Part shown: in pieces, positions 49,438 to 58,432 of the stretch
Layout of the letters: every line of letters begins with the position of its first letter
How positions within the stretch are numbered: the stretch's first letter is position 1
NCBI GenBank assembly: GCA_035946735.1
Contig: DASYYZ010000049.1
Location: 1-64,000, forward strand
Source: Gp13-AA77 sp035946735
Lineage (GTDB): Bacteria; Acidobacteriota; Terriglobia; UBA7540
DNA length: 64,000 bases
Direction of reading: 5' to 3'
The notes under the pieces: model-generated
Seen by the model: the letters and a program-made list of their open reading frames with translations, nothing else
The model's database searches: none
Told to the model about the DNA's origin: nothing
Program-made: the position numbers and the translations under genes

Positions 49438-52045
49438 ACCCGTCCTTTTCCAAGAGAATTCCTTTCCGGCCGCAGAGCCGCATCACTTCCCGGCGCAACC
49501 TGAGAAGCGATTAATCGGGCGCGCTGACGCCGGGCCCCTTGCCGCCCTCGCCGTCATCCTGGTTCTGATTTTTTGGAGAGTCCTGTTCACCGGGCAGTTG
49601 TTCTTCTATCGCGACGTTTTCAGCTACACCTATCCGCGGTCGCTGTTCATCCATGCAATGTTCCGCAGCGGGCAACTGCCTTACTGGAATCCCTATTTCA
49701 GTTTCGGCGAGCCGGCAATTGGAAATCCAAACTACCTTTTCTTCTATCCCAGCACTCTCTTGATTGCCCTGCTGCCCACGGGACTCGCGTACAGTCTGCA
49801 CTACGTCTTGAGCTTCGCCTGGGCGGCGCTGGGCGCTTATCTGCTGGCGAGGCGTTGGGATCAAAGCCGGCCGGCCGCTTTCTTCGCCGCCGCGATCTTT
49901 GCCTTCAGCGGGCCGGTGCTTTCACTTGGGAATCTTTACAACCAGGCCGCCGCGACGGCCTGGATTCCGTGGGCTTTGCTGGCCACCGACCACGCCGTGC
50001 GCCGTCGATCGCGGCGTGCCTGGATCTTGCTGGCGGCGGTCTTCGCCTTGCAGTTCCTGGGCGCCGAACCTTTGACGTTGTGCGCTACTTTCACTCTTGC
50101 CGTGGCGTACGCGCTGTTCGAGACCTTGCGCACCCCCGAGGGCAAAACAATCCACAGCGTTTCGCGGCTGGTGGTCGTCTTTGCCGCTGTTGGCCTGATC
50201 ATGCTGGCCCTGAGCGCGGTCCAGCTATTGCCCTCGCTTGACGTGCTCCACCGCGCACGACGCGGCTCGAGCGGTCTGCCGTACGGCGAGGTGGTGTATT
50301 GGTCGCTACACCCGTTGAGTCTGGTCGAACTTGTTTTGCCGGGCTTCTTCGGCAACGCTTTTGACCCGAGTCCGCTGTGGACCTACGTGCTTGCAGGCCG
50401 CAACCAGCCTTACTATGTCTCGGTGTTCGTGGGTTTCGTGCCCTTGCTGCTGGCGTGGATCGGCTGGAGCGAGGGGCATGATCGACGCCGCGTGTTCGCC
50501 GGGGTTGGGGGTGTGCTTCTGCTGCTCCTCGCCTGCGGGCGGTACACACCGCTCTTCGCCGAGGCCTACCTGCTCCTTCCGCCGCTCGCTCTGGTTCGCT
50601 TTCCTGCAAAGCTGCTGGTTCCCGCAGTGTTCATGATCGCGATACTTGCAGGCTGGGGTGTAGACGCGATTCGGCGCCCGGGATGCGGCCCGTGGCGCCG
50701 GCGAACAGTCGTTCCGATGCTGATGCTCGGAAGTGGCGTCGCATTAATTTGGGTTTCGTCGGTCGTCATACCGGGGTGGATCGAGCGCGGCGGCGCCGCA
50801 ATTCTGCGAAACACGAACCACCTCTTCGCGCCATCGGCCGCCGACGATCCTCTCCCTGCGTACCTGCAATCAGCCGCGGTCTACCTGCGATCCATGGTCG
50901 CGCTGGAGTTTCCAGGACTCATCGGATTCTTCTTCGGCGGCGCGCTGTGGTTGTGGGCGCTCGCCAGCGGACGGCGCTGGTCGCGTCGCGGCCTACCTGT
51001 TGTGGTTGCTCTCGGAGTGGTCCAGATCGTCTGGGCGAACTACACCGACAATCCAACGGTTCCACCAAGCTTCTACGCCTATCAGCCGCCGGTGACGGCG
51101 CAGCCTCCGGACCCCTCCGGACCCTATCGTTTCGCATACATCCAGCGAGAGCAATCCATTCAAATGCCGCAACCCCTGCTGAATTTCGATTCCATACCCG
51201 AAGCGCGCTCTCTCTCCCCGGCTGCCCAGCTTGCCTTCCACGATCGGCTCCTGCTAGATCGTGGCGCGATGCTGACCGGCATCGAGATGGCTGAGAACCT
51301 CGACATGGAAGGCTCGTTGCCTCCCGCGTACTATGAATTCTGGATCCACGAAACCCGTGAGGAACCTGATCAGGCACGGGCGGACTGCTTGCTCGGACGC
51401 GCCAATGTCAAATACATCGTGCGGCAACTCCCGCGATCGAGCGCGACCGCGCGGGAGACGACGGCGATCTTTAACGGGTCGCCTGATCCGAGCGCCCTGT
51501 ATGAGGATCTGTGCTTCGTGCCACGCGCGTATGCGCTTCGGAACGCGCAAGAGTCAGAAGGCGGCGCGGATACTTTATCGAGGCTGTCCGACCCGAAGTT
51601 CGACATTCGCACTACTGTCATACTGGAAGAGCGTCCTGGGCCGGCCGCAGCGCGGCGGGGAACTCCCGCACCTGTAGCGGGTGATTCTGCCTCAGGCGCC
51701 ACGGATTCAGCCGGTACGGTTCGGATCACATCGCGCACACCAAACGCGGTCAATGTTCAAGCTGAAATGCGCGAGGCCGGCTACGTTGTCCTGCTTGACC
51801 GCTGGGATCCTGGCTGGAGGGCCACCGTGGACGGACGTGCGGTCATGGTGCTGATCGCCAATCATATGTTCCGCGCGGTTCAAGTAAGTTCGGGAGTGCA
51901 CCAGATTGAATTCACCTATCACCCGCGCGGTCTGGTTCTCGGCGCGTCAATCTCCGCCGCCACTTTGATTGGGCTCCTTATCTTGTGGCGGCTTTGCGGC
52001 CGAACCCGCCGTGCCGGCACCAGGAGCATGAGTGATTTCGCCTAG
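49430..52045 (+). CDS. YfhO-family integral membrane protein
   Basis: The 871-residue protein has about a dozen hydrophobic helices in its first two thirds and a soluble beta-rich C-terminal part with one last helix (ASISAATLIGLLILW). The first loop (GQLFFYRDVFSYTYPRSLFI; PYWNPYFSFGEPAIGNPNY) matches the YfhO family, which resembles GT-C glycosyltransferases that use polyprenyl-phosphate sugar donors. The C-terminal VVLLDRWDPGWRATVDGR is also a family trait. It overlaps the DprE1-like gene by 8 bp, so it may transfer the pentose made by the two upstream enzymes; that is inference. Confidence 0.82.
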   Translation: MPEPVLFQENSFPAAEPHHFPAQPEKRLIGRADAGPLAALAVILVLIFWRVLFTGQLFFYRDVFSYTYPRSLFIHAMFRSGQLPYWNPYFSFGEPAIGNPNYLFFYPSTLLIALLPTGLAYSLHYVLSFAWAALGAYLLARRWDQSRPAAFFAAAIFAFSGPVLSLGNLYNQAAATAWIPWALLATDHAVRRRSRRAWILLAAVFALQFLGAEPLTLCATFTLAVAYALFETLRTPEGKTIHSVSRLVVVFAAVGLIMLALSAVQLLPSLDVLHRARRGSSGLPYGEVVYWSLHPLSLVELVLPGFFGNAFDPSPLWTYVLAGRNQPYYVSVFVGFVPLLLAWIGWSEGHDRRRVFAGVGGVLLLLLACGRYTPLFAEAYLLLPPLALVRFPAKLLVPAVFMIAILAGWGVDAIRRPGCGPWRRRTVVPMLMLGSGVALIWVSSVVIPGWIERGGAAILRNTNHLFAPSAADDPLPAYLQSAAVYLRSMVALEFPGLIGFFFGGALWLWALASGRRWSRRGLPVVVALGVVQIVWANYTDNPTVPPSFYAYQPPVTAQPPDPSGPYRFAYIQREQSIQMPQPLLNFDSIPEARSLSPAAQLAFHDRLLLDRGAMLTGIEMAENLDMEGSLPPAYYEFWIHETREEPDQARADCLLGRANVKYIVRQLPRSSATARETTAIFNGSPDPSALYEDLCFVPRAYALRNAQESEGGADTLSRLSDPKFDIRTTVILEERPGPAAARRGTPAPVAGDSASGATDSAGTVRITSRTPNAVNVQAEMREAGYVVLLDRWDPGWRATVDGRAVMVLIANHMFRAVQVSSGVHQIEFTYHPRGLVLGASISAATLIGLLILWRLCGRTRRAGTRSMSDFA

Positions 52046-52174
52046 AGACGCATGGGACTCGACTTACGGATGGAGCCCGCAATCGACGCCGGGCGCGCTA
52101 ACCATCTTCCCAAATGAGGGCGAAACAGGATAATAGTGGTACCTCGACCATTGCCGCGAAGGAGAGATTCCCGA

Positions 52175-52954
52175 ATGCTTGTGCACCCCGAGCGCTACCA
52201 ACAAGTGCGGATTGTCTGGCGAAAGGATCACTCCGATGATCTGTGGTCAATTCGGGGGGTACCGGAGCAGCCGCTCCTGTTCAAGCCCGGCCAATACGCC
52301 ACCCTCGGGGTCGAACATGAAGATAAGGTGATCGAACGCGCCTACTCGATCGTCTCAAGCCCCCTGGAGGCGCCCGAGATCGAGTTCTTTTTTGAGCTGG
52401 TTCCCCAAGGTGCATTGACCCCCAAACTCTATCCGTTGGGTGTGGGCGATACGATGCTGATGCGAAAGCAGCCGAAGGGACTCTTCACTCTCGATGCCAA
52501 GACCGGACACAAGAAGCATTTCCTGGTTTCCACGGTCACGGGCGTGGCCCCTTACGTGGCCATGGCCCGGACCCTTTCACGACAATCGAATGAGGGCGCG
52601 GTGCCGGATCAACTCCTGGTGGTCCTCCAGGCCGCAAGTTATCCGCGCGAATTTGCCTACCGCGAGGAGCTTGAGGAAACGGCCGCGACGCATCCGGGCT
52701 GGTTGAAGTACGTTCCCACCATCAGCCGGCCCTGGGAAACGCCGGACTGGAAAGGCGAGAGCGGCCGCGCCGAAGATCTCATCCGCGAGTACATGCGGGT
52801 GTTTGATCTCAATCCCGCGGAGACGACGGGTTATTTGTGCGGCCATCCGCAAATGATCGAGAATGGCAAAGGAATCCTCAAACGCGCCGGCTTCACCAAG
52901 GAGTCGATCAAGGAAGAGGTTTACTGGATTCCTGCCAAGGGAGCCGAGGACTGA
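52175..52954 (+). CDS. Ferredoxin-NADP reductase-like flavoprotein
   Basis: The 259-residue protein is a plant/bacterial-type ferredoxin-NADP(+) reductase (Fpr class). It has the FAD motif ERAYSIVSSP, the NAD(P)-binding STVTGVAPYVAMARTL and the C-terminal CGHPQMIENGKGILKRAGF, ending KEEVYW. It passes electrons between NADPH and ferredoxin or flavodoxin. The ATG at 52175 has AAGGAGAG about 9 bases upstream; a GTG at 52136 would add 13 residues. Its TGA overlaps the first codon of the next gene. Confidence 0.88.
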   Translation: MLVHPERYQQVRIVWRKDHSDDLWSIRGVPEQPLLFKPGQYATLGVEHEDKVIERAYSIVSSPLEAPEIEFFFELVPQGALTPKLYPLGVGDTMLMRKQPKGLFTLDAKTGHKKHFLVSTVTGVAPYVAMARTLSRQSNEGAVPDQLLVVLQAASYPREFAYREELEETAATHPGWLKYVPTISRPWETPDWKGESGRAEDLIREYMRVFDLNPAETTGYLCGHPQMIENGKGILKRAGFTKESIKEEVYWIPAKGAED

Positions 52955-54243
52955 AATCTTCCGCGAGCGAAGCCCTATTCGAACAGGCCTCTGAATTGAT
53001 CCCGGGCGGCGTGACCAGCTCGGCCCGGAAACTTTTTCCCCACCTTGTTTTTCGTGAGGCCCACGGAGCATACCTCACCGACGGCGACGGCAATCGTTAC
53101 CTCGACTATCACGCCGCCTTTGGTCCCGTTCTGCTCGGCCACAACTATCCCGCCGTAAATCGACGCGTGGTCGAAGCTCTCGATGACGCCCCGTTGGCCG
53201 GCGCCGGGGTGACCGAGCTCGAACTGGAAGTGGCTCGCAAGCTTCACCAGCATGTACCGTGCGCCGAAAAGCTCCAGCTTTGCACGAGTGGTTCGGAAGC
53301 TGTCTTTAACGCGGTCCGCGTGGCCCGGGCTTTCACGGGCCGCCCCAAACTCATCAAGTTTCAGGGTTCCTACCACGGAACCTACGATTCGGTGCTGATG
53401 AATGCCGGCAGCACACCCGGGAAAACCGGCCGGCCTGAGCCGGGATCGGCAGGCATTCTGCCCGCGGTCCTCGAGAACACACTGGTCTGCACCTACAACT
53501 GTCTGAGCGACGTAGAGCGGAGTCTGACTGTGCACCGCAATCAGGTGGCCGCGATAATCGTGGAACCGATCGCGCACAGCATGGGCTGTGTGCTGCCCCT
53601 GCCCGGATTTCTGGAAGGCCTTCGCGAGCTTGCCACCCGGCACGGCGCGCTCTTGATCTTCGACGAGGTCATCACCGGATTCCGTCACGGCCTGGGCGGA
53701 TACGAGGCGATCTGCGGCATTCGTCCTGATCTCGCCACCTTCGGCAAAGCTATTGCGAACGGATTTCCGTTGGCCGCCATCTGCGGACGTGCGGAAGTCA
53801 TGGATCATTTTAACACCCGGCCCGGCGGCGACACTTATTTCGCCGGAACCTATCACGGGCATCCGCTGGGCTGCGCTGCGGCCCTGGCCACCCTGGAAGT
53901 GCTCGAACGCGAGGCTGTCCACGAACACGTCTTCAGGCTCGGCGAGCGGCTTCGGAAGGGCCTTCGCGAGATTCATCAGCGTTTGGGCACGGCAGCAACA
54001 GTGGCAGGATTTGGCTCCATATTCGTCACCTACTTCGCGCCCGGCCACTTTGACGGCTACACCGATTGCTTGCGCAGCGACGCGGCCAAATTCATCAATT
54101 ACCGCGAGCGGCTGATCGCGCGCGGAATCTTCGAAATGCCGGCCAATCTTAAGCGCGGACACATCAGTTACAGCCACACTGAGGCCGACATCGACCGGAC
54201 TTTGCAGGTCGCAGAGGATGTTTTGAAGGAAATGTTTCTTTGA
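52951..54243 (+). CDS. GSA-aminomutase-like class III aminotransferase
   Basis: The 430-residue PLP enzyme resembles glutamate-1-semialdehyde 2,1-aminomutase: LFEQASELIPGGVTSSARKL, DGDGNRYLDYHAAFGPVLLG, TSGSEAVFNAVRVARAFTG, FQGSYHGTYDS, IFDEVITGFRHG and ATFGKAIANGFPLAAICG with the PLP lysine. Some motifs differ from true HemL (AAFGP for LSWGP), so it may be a paralogue with another substrate. Homology to family N-termini begins exactly at CTG 52951, preceded by AAGGGAG and overlapping the upstream stop as CTGA; no ATG, GTG or TTG lies at a sensible place. A GTG at 52837 would overlap the reductase by 118 bp. Confidence 0.8.
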   Translation: MKSSASEALFEQASELIPGGVTSSARKLFPHLVFREAHGAYLTDGDGNRYLDYHAAFGPVLLGHNYPAVNRRVVEALDDAPLAGAGVTELELEVARKLHQHVPCAEKLQLCTSGSEAVFNAVRVARAFTGRPKLIKFQGSYHGTYDSVLMNAGSTPGKTGRPEPGSAGILPAVLENTLVCTYNCLSDVERSLTVHRNQVAAIIVEPIAHSMGCVLPLPGFLEGLRELATRHGALLIFDEVITGFRHGLGGYEAICGIRPDLATFGKAIANGFPLAAICGRAEVMDHFNTRPGGDTYFAGTYHGHPLGCAAALATLEVLEREAVHEHVFRLGERLRKGLREIHQRLGTAATVAGFGSIFVTYFAPGHFDGYTDCLRSDAAKFINYRERLIARGIFEMPANLKRGHISYSHTEADIDRTLQVAEDVLKEMFL

Positions 54244-54409
54244 GACTGCGCTCCTTACCGGAGACAGCATCAGCTAACCTTTCGTGCATAGCTAAAGTCC
54301 AACCAAACGCACCATTCTTGAGATATGATGGTGGTATCGAGGCCGCGTCTCAGGTTGGTAGCTGCGTGGAAAAAGTCCGGGGGACCCAATTAACTTCAGG
54401 CTCAACCGC

Positions 54410-55732
54410 GTGATCGCCGAAGTGGAGCGCCCACAACCGGGGACGCCCGAGCCGGCTCTTGAACCATCCCCACTTTCGCCGCCGCCAAGCGGACGGCCGC
54501 GTTCAGGCTCCCGCTCGATCCTCTATGCGGTGGCTGTTCTGTTGGCGATGGCCGCCTTAGCCCTAAAGATGACGCGCTCGCCCGCTCCATCTGCTCCTGC
54601 GGGCGCCGCAATTCGCACTGCCGTGGTCGAGCAACGCGATTTTTCGAACGTGTTGCGTCTCAGCGGTACGGTGGAAGCCGTCGAGTCCATCGCCATCACC
54701 GCGCCCAGGATCGCCGGCAATCAGATCGGCCAACTTACGATCACGAAGCTGATCGCCGCCAGCGCTCCCGTGCATCGCGGCGACCTGCTGGTGGAGTTCG
54801 ACCGGCAGCCGCAGATCAAGACCTTCATCGACAAGCAGGCGGAGTATCAGGATCTCGTGGATCAGATCGCACGCAAGCAATCTGACGAAGCTGCGGCGCG
54901 GGCGAAGGACGAGAGCGACCTGACGCTTGCCGAAGACCAGCTCAAGAAGGCGCAGCTCGAGATGCAGAAAAACGAGATCCTCTCCCGCACCGACGCAGAG
55001 AAGAATCAGGAGGCGCTTACTGAAGCGGAAGGGAATCTCGCCGCGCTTCGCACCACATTCGACCTCAAACGCAAAACGGCTGCCTCTGCCATTCACGATC
55101 TGGAGATTCAAGGCGACCGGGCTCGCGAGATCATGCAGCATGCGCAGGACAATGAACAGCGCATGTCAATCCATTCCCCGATTGACGGCGCCGTGGTGAT
55201 GGGCTCCATTTGGCGAGGCGGCTCCCGCGGCGAAGTGCAGGAGGGCGACCAGGTGGGTCCTTGGGACACCATCATGCAGGTGGTGGATCCGTCCGCTATG
55301 CAGGTGCGCATCGGGGTGAACCAGGAGGACGTGCTGGCGCTCAAACCCGGACAGTCGGCGGTGGTCCATCTGGACGCCTATCCTGATCTGACGTTCGCGG
55401 CCAAGCTTCAGGAACTCGCTCCCATGGGGCAGAGCAGCGATCTTTCAGACAAGGTCCGCACTTTTGCCGCGCTGTACCGGATTGAGGGCGCCGATCCGCG
55501 CCTGGTGCCGGACCTTTCCGCCGCCGTCGATGTCGAGACCAACCGCATACCGCAAGCGCTCGTTGTGCCCCGCGACAGCGTGGCGTCGGAAGCAGGACAA
55601 CACTTCGTTTGGGTGAAGACCCGTACCGGGGCTGCCAAGCGGTCGGTGGAGATCGGCGCTGAGAGCGATCTGGAAGCCGTGGTGCGCTCCGGCGTCAGCG
55701 TGGGCGACGTAGTGATGAGAGGCCGAAGCTAG
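54410..55732 (+). CDS. HlyD-family membrane fusion protein (adaptor 1)
   Basis: The 440-residue protein has a proline-rich cytosolic N-terminus, one membrane helix (LYAVAVLLAMAALAL, about 43-57), a lipoyl half-motif, a long coiled-coil hairpin (about 145-245), a second lipoyl half (SPIDGAVVMGSIWRGG) and beta-barrel domains. It belongs to the MacA/HlyD periplasmic adaptors. It starts with GTG at 54410 because no other start fits; the ribosome-binding site is weak. Two further adaptors and a MacB-type permease follow in the same direction. Confidence 0.87.
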   Translation: MIAEVERPQPGTPEPALEPSPLSPPPSGRPRSGSRSILYAVAVLLAMAALALKMTRSPAPSAPAGAAIRTAVVEQRDFSNVLRLSGTVEAVESIAITAPRIAGNQIGQLTITKLIAASAPVHRGDLLVEFDRQPQIKTFIDKQAEYQDLVDQIARKQSDEAAARAKDESDLTLAEDQLKKAQLEMQKNEILSRTDAEKNQEALTEAEGNLAALRTTFDLKRKTAASAIHDLEIQGDRAREIMQHAQDNEQRMSIHSPIDGAVVMGSIWRGGSRGEVQEGDQVGPWDTIMQVVDPSAMQVRIGVNQEDVLALKPGQSAVVHLDAYPDLTFAAKLQELAPMGQSSDLSDKVRTFAALYRIEGADPRLVPDLSAAVDVETNRIPQALVVPRDSVASEAGQHFVWVKTRTGAAKRSVEIGAESDLEAVVRSGVSVGDVVMRGRS

Positions 55733-55792
55733 GAGCTAGGATTTAGGATCCTGACCGGCGGCCGCCGACTCACGGTTCCCCAGGGTACCAAG

Positions 55793-57058
55793 ATGAATGA
55801 ACGGCGCAAATCGATGGGGAAGCCCAGGCGCGGGTTGCTGGTCCTGCTCTTTGCCGGCATCATGTTCGCCAGCCTGGGCTGGGCCACGGTGCGCTGGCTT
55901 AATCCTGCACCTCGCGTCCCCACGGCTGAAGTGAAGCGTGGCGATTTCACCGATTACCTCGAACTACGCGGCCAGCTCAAGGCCATCCGCTCAGTGGTGG
56001 TGAGCGCCCCGGCAGACGCCGAGGACCTTCGCATTCTGCATCTGGTTCCCGACGGCTCTCGCGTCAAGCAGGGCGACATGCTGGTACAGTTTGACGTCAC
56101 CAAGCTTCAATCGGACCTGGCGCAGGATCGTTCCACCCTGCGGTCCGCCGATGCGGAGGCGGAACAGACGCGGGCAACCAACCGTCTCACCACCGAGCAG
56201 GATCGTACCGATTTGCTCCGGGCCGGTTACGACGTGGACTCTGCCAAACTCGACGCCAGCAAGAGTGAGATCGTTTCCAAGGTTGAGGGCGCCGAAGGAG
56301 AGCTGCTGGTGGCCGACGACCAGAGCAAACTGCAATCCGCGCGGCAGAAGTCGAAATCCGATGATGAGGGGGCTGCCGCGGACCTCGACGGCAAGCGGCA
56401 CAAGGGCGATAAGGCGCGCTATGAGGTGAAGCAGGCCGAACACCGCATCTCCATCCTCACCTTGCGGTCCCCGATGGACGGCATCATCACGGTGCTGCCG
56501 AACTTCCGGGCGGGTGGTTTCTTCGGAGGCAGCGCGCAAAGCTTCAAAGAAGGCGACCAGGCGTGGCCGGGCGCCGGCATTGTAGAAATTCCCGACCTCT
56601 CCTCGCTGCGAATCGAATGCCGCGTGGACGAGAGCGATCGGGCGCGCGTGGCGCTCCAACAGACCGCAACTCTCCGCATCGACGCCGCACCCGATCGGGA
56701 CTTCACCGGACGCGTTGCGAGCATCAGCACGCTGGCGAGCGTGGACTTCAGCGGCGGCTGGCCTTTCCCCAAGAATTTCGAGCTCTCCGTAGGCCTCGAT
56801 CAGATCGATCCGCGCTTGCGCCCCGGCATGAACGCTACAGCCCGCATTGCTGTGGATCAGAGCCGGAACGTCACCCTGATTCCCTCGGAGGCGGCCTTTC
56901 AGAAGTCGGGCGAGACGGTGGCCTATTTGTTGCGAGGTTCGCATTTTGAGCCGCGAACCATCGAGGTAAGCAAACGCGGTGAGAGCCAGCTGGTGGTGGC
57001 GTCGGGACTGAAGCCTGGTGATCGCGTGGCGCTCAAGGATCCGACGGAGAAGGACTGA
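55793..57058 (+). CDS. HlyD-family membrane fusion protein (adaptor 2)
   Basis: The 421-residue adaptor has a basic N-terminus, a membrane helix (GLLVLLFAGIMFASLGWAT), the lipoyl halves (VSAPADAEDLRILHLVPDGS; LRSPMDGIITVLPNFR), a coiled coil between them (about 105-215) and a C-terminal barrel and membrane-proximal part. It differs from adaptor 1 in sequence, so it is not a recent duplicate. AGGG lies upstream of the ATG at 55793. Confidence 0.87.
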   Translation: MNERRKSMGKPRRGLLVLLFAGIMFASLGWATVRWLNPAPRVPTAEVKRGDFTDYLELRGQLKAIRSVVVSAPADAEDLRILHLVPDGSRVKQGDMLVQFDVTKLQSDLAQDRSTLRSADAEAEQTRATNRLTTEQDRTDLLRAGYDVDSAKLDASKSEIVSKVEGAEGELLVADDQSKLQSARQKSKSDDEGAAADLDGKRHKGDKARYEVKQAEHRISILTLRSPMDGIITVLPNFRAGGFFGGSAQSFKEGDQAWPGAGIVEIPDLSSLRIECRVDESDRARVALQQTATLRIDAAPDRDFTGRVASISTLASVDFSGGWPFPKNFELSVGLDQIDPRLRPGMNATARIAVDQSRNVTLIPSEAAFQKSGETVAYLLRGSHFEPRTIEVSKRGESQLVVASGLKPGDRVALKDPTEKD

Positions 57059-57091
57059 AGCTTAGCGCATCTTGCGCAAGCGAGGCCGGAC

Positions 57092-58432
57092 TTGCAAACG
57101 TCAACCGTCAATCGTCGATCGTCAATCAGGCGCCCAATCCGTCTCCTGCTCCTTCTCGTGCTTCTCGCGGGAGCAGTCTTCGGCGTGCGCGCCTCGCTGA
57201 AGGGTCTGGACGCGGCCAAGCCGGACGCGGTGCCCACGGCTAAGGTAGCCCACGGCGACCTGGACCTCCGAGTCTACGCGACCGGCGAAATGCAACCGAC
57301 TCACCGCATCATGATGAGCGCACCTCCGGTCAGCGGCGGTACGCTGCAGATTCTGCACCTGGCCCGCTCCGGCACGCACGTGAACTCGGGCGGGGTCGTG
57401 GTGGAGTTTGACCCGAGCGAGCAGCAGTTCAACATGGAACAGGCCCAGGCCGACATGTCGCAAGCCCAGGAGGAGATCGCCAAGGCCAGGGACGATGCCG
57501 CCGTGCAGGCGGCGCAGGACCAGGTGGCGATGGTGAAAGCGCGTTTTGACGTGCGCCAGGCCGAACTGGACGTCAGCAAGAATGAGCTGGTGAGCGCTAT
57601 CGACGCCAAGAAGAATCTGTTGAAGCTGGACGAGCAGAAACGCGTCCTGGCGCAGCTCGAAGCGGACGCCAAGTCCCACGCCGCCTCGAGCCAGGCGGGA
57701 CTGGCCGTGAGCGAGGAGAAGCGCAACAAAGCCCAACTAGCCATGGAACAGGCCAAACGGAACATCGATAACATGGCCGTGCATTCGCCGATGGAGGGCT
57801 TTGTGCGCGTGCGGGAGAATCCGCAGGCGGTGGGAGGAATGATCTTCTCCGGAATGCAGATTCCGGAGTTTCGCGATGGCGATCAGGTATGGCCCGGCAG
57901 CACCATTGCCGAGGTGTTGGACACGGCGCACATGGAACTCACGGCGAAAGTGAACGAGAGCGATCGCGCCAACCTGAAGCCCGGGGAGAAGGTGGAGGTT
58001 CGAGTGGACGCGCTCGGAGGAGCGGCGCTGGAGGCAACCGTGAAGACGGTGGCGGCCACGGCGTCGAAAGACGAATGGTGGTCCAGCGAGTCTTCGCAGA
58101 AGTTCGCCGCCACTTTCGATCTGGCGCGCCCTGAGCCGCGCCTGCGGCCTGGCTTCACCGCGCAACTCACCATTCTCAGCGGTCAGGTTCAATCGGCCCT
58201 GTTGATCCCGCGCCAGGCGGTGTTCGTGAAGGAAGGCAAGCCGGTGGTGTACGTCAAGTCCGGAAACAACTTTGCCGCGCGGCAGATCCACATCAAGGCC
58301 GTTAATGAAAGCCGGGCTGCTGTCGACGGTTTGAGTGAAGGCGACGAGGTGGCGCTCGTCAATCCCGAAGAAAAGGCCGCAAAGGGCGCGGCTCCAAGCG
58401 GTCCTTCCCTGCCGGCGGGAGCAGGACGATGA
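57092..58432 (+). CDS. HlyD-family membrane fusion protein (adaptor 3)
   Basis: The 446-residue adaptor starts with TTG at 57092 (GAGG upstream). Its first residues are encoded by heptamer repeats and give a basic n-region before a membrane helix (LLLLLVLLAGAVFGV). The lipoyl halves (SAPPVSGGTLQILHL; HSPMEGFVRVRENPQ), a glutamine- and alanine-rich coiled coil (about 115-230) and the C-terminal barrel are intact. It overlaps the MacB-type permease by ATGA, which ties the two into one exporter. Confidence 0.87.
   Translation: MQTSTVNRRSSIRRPIRLLLLLVLLAGAVFGVRASLKGLDAAKPDAVPTAKVAHGDLDLRVYATGEMQPTHRIMMSAPPVSGGTLQILHLARSGTHVNSGGVVVEFDPSEQQFNMEQAQADMSQAQEEIAKARDDAAVQAAQDQVAMVKARFDVRQAELDVSKNELVSAIDAKKNLLKLDEQKRVLAQLEADAKSHAASSQAGLAVSEEKRNKAQLAMEQAKRNIDNMAVHSPMEGFVRVRENPQAVGGMIFSGMQIPEFRDGDQVWPGSTIAEVLDTAHMELTAKVNESDRANLKPGEKVEVRVDALGGAALEATVKTVAATASKDEWWSSESSQKFAATFDLARPEPRLRPGFTAQLTILSGQVQSALLIPRQAVFVKEGKPVVYVKSGNNFAARQIHIKAVNESRAAVDGLSEGDEVALVNPEEKAAKGAAPSGPSLPAGAGR
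57101..57128. repeat. Heptanucleotide tandem repeat in the third adaptor's start region
   Basis: Four imperfect heptamers TCAACCG-TCAATCG-TCGATCG-TCAATCA lie inside the first 13 codons of the adaptor at 57092. Because 7 is not a multiple of 3, a gain or loss of one unit would shift the frame. Confidence 0.65.
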
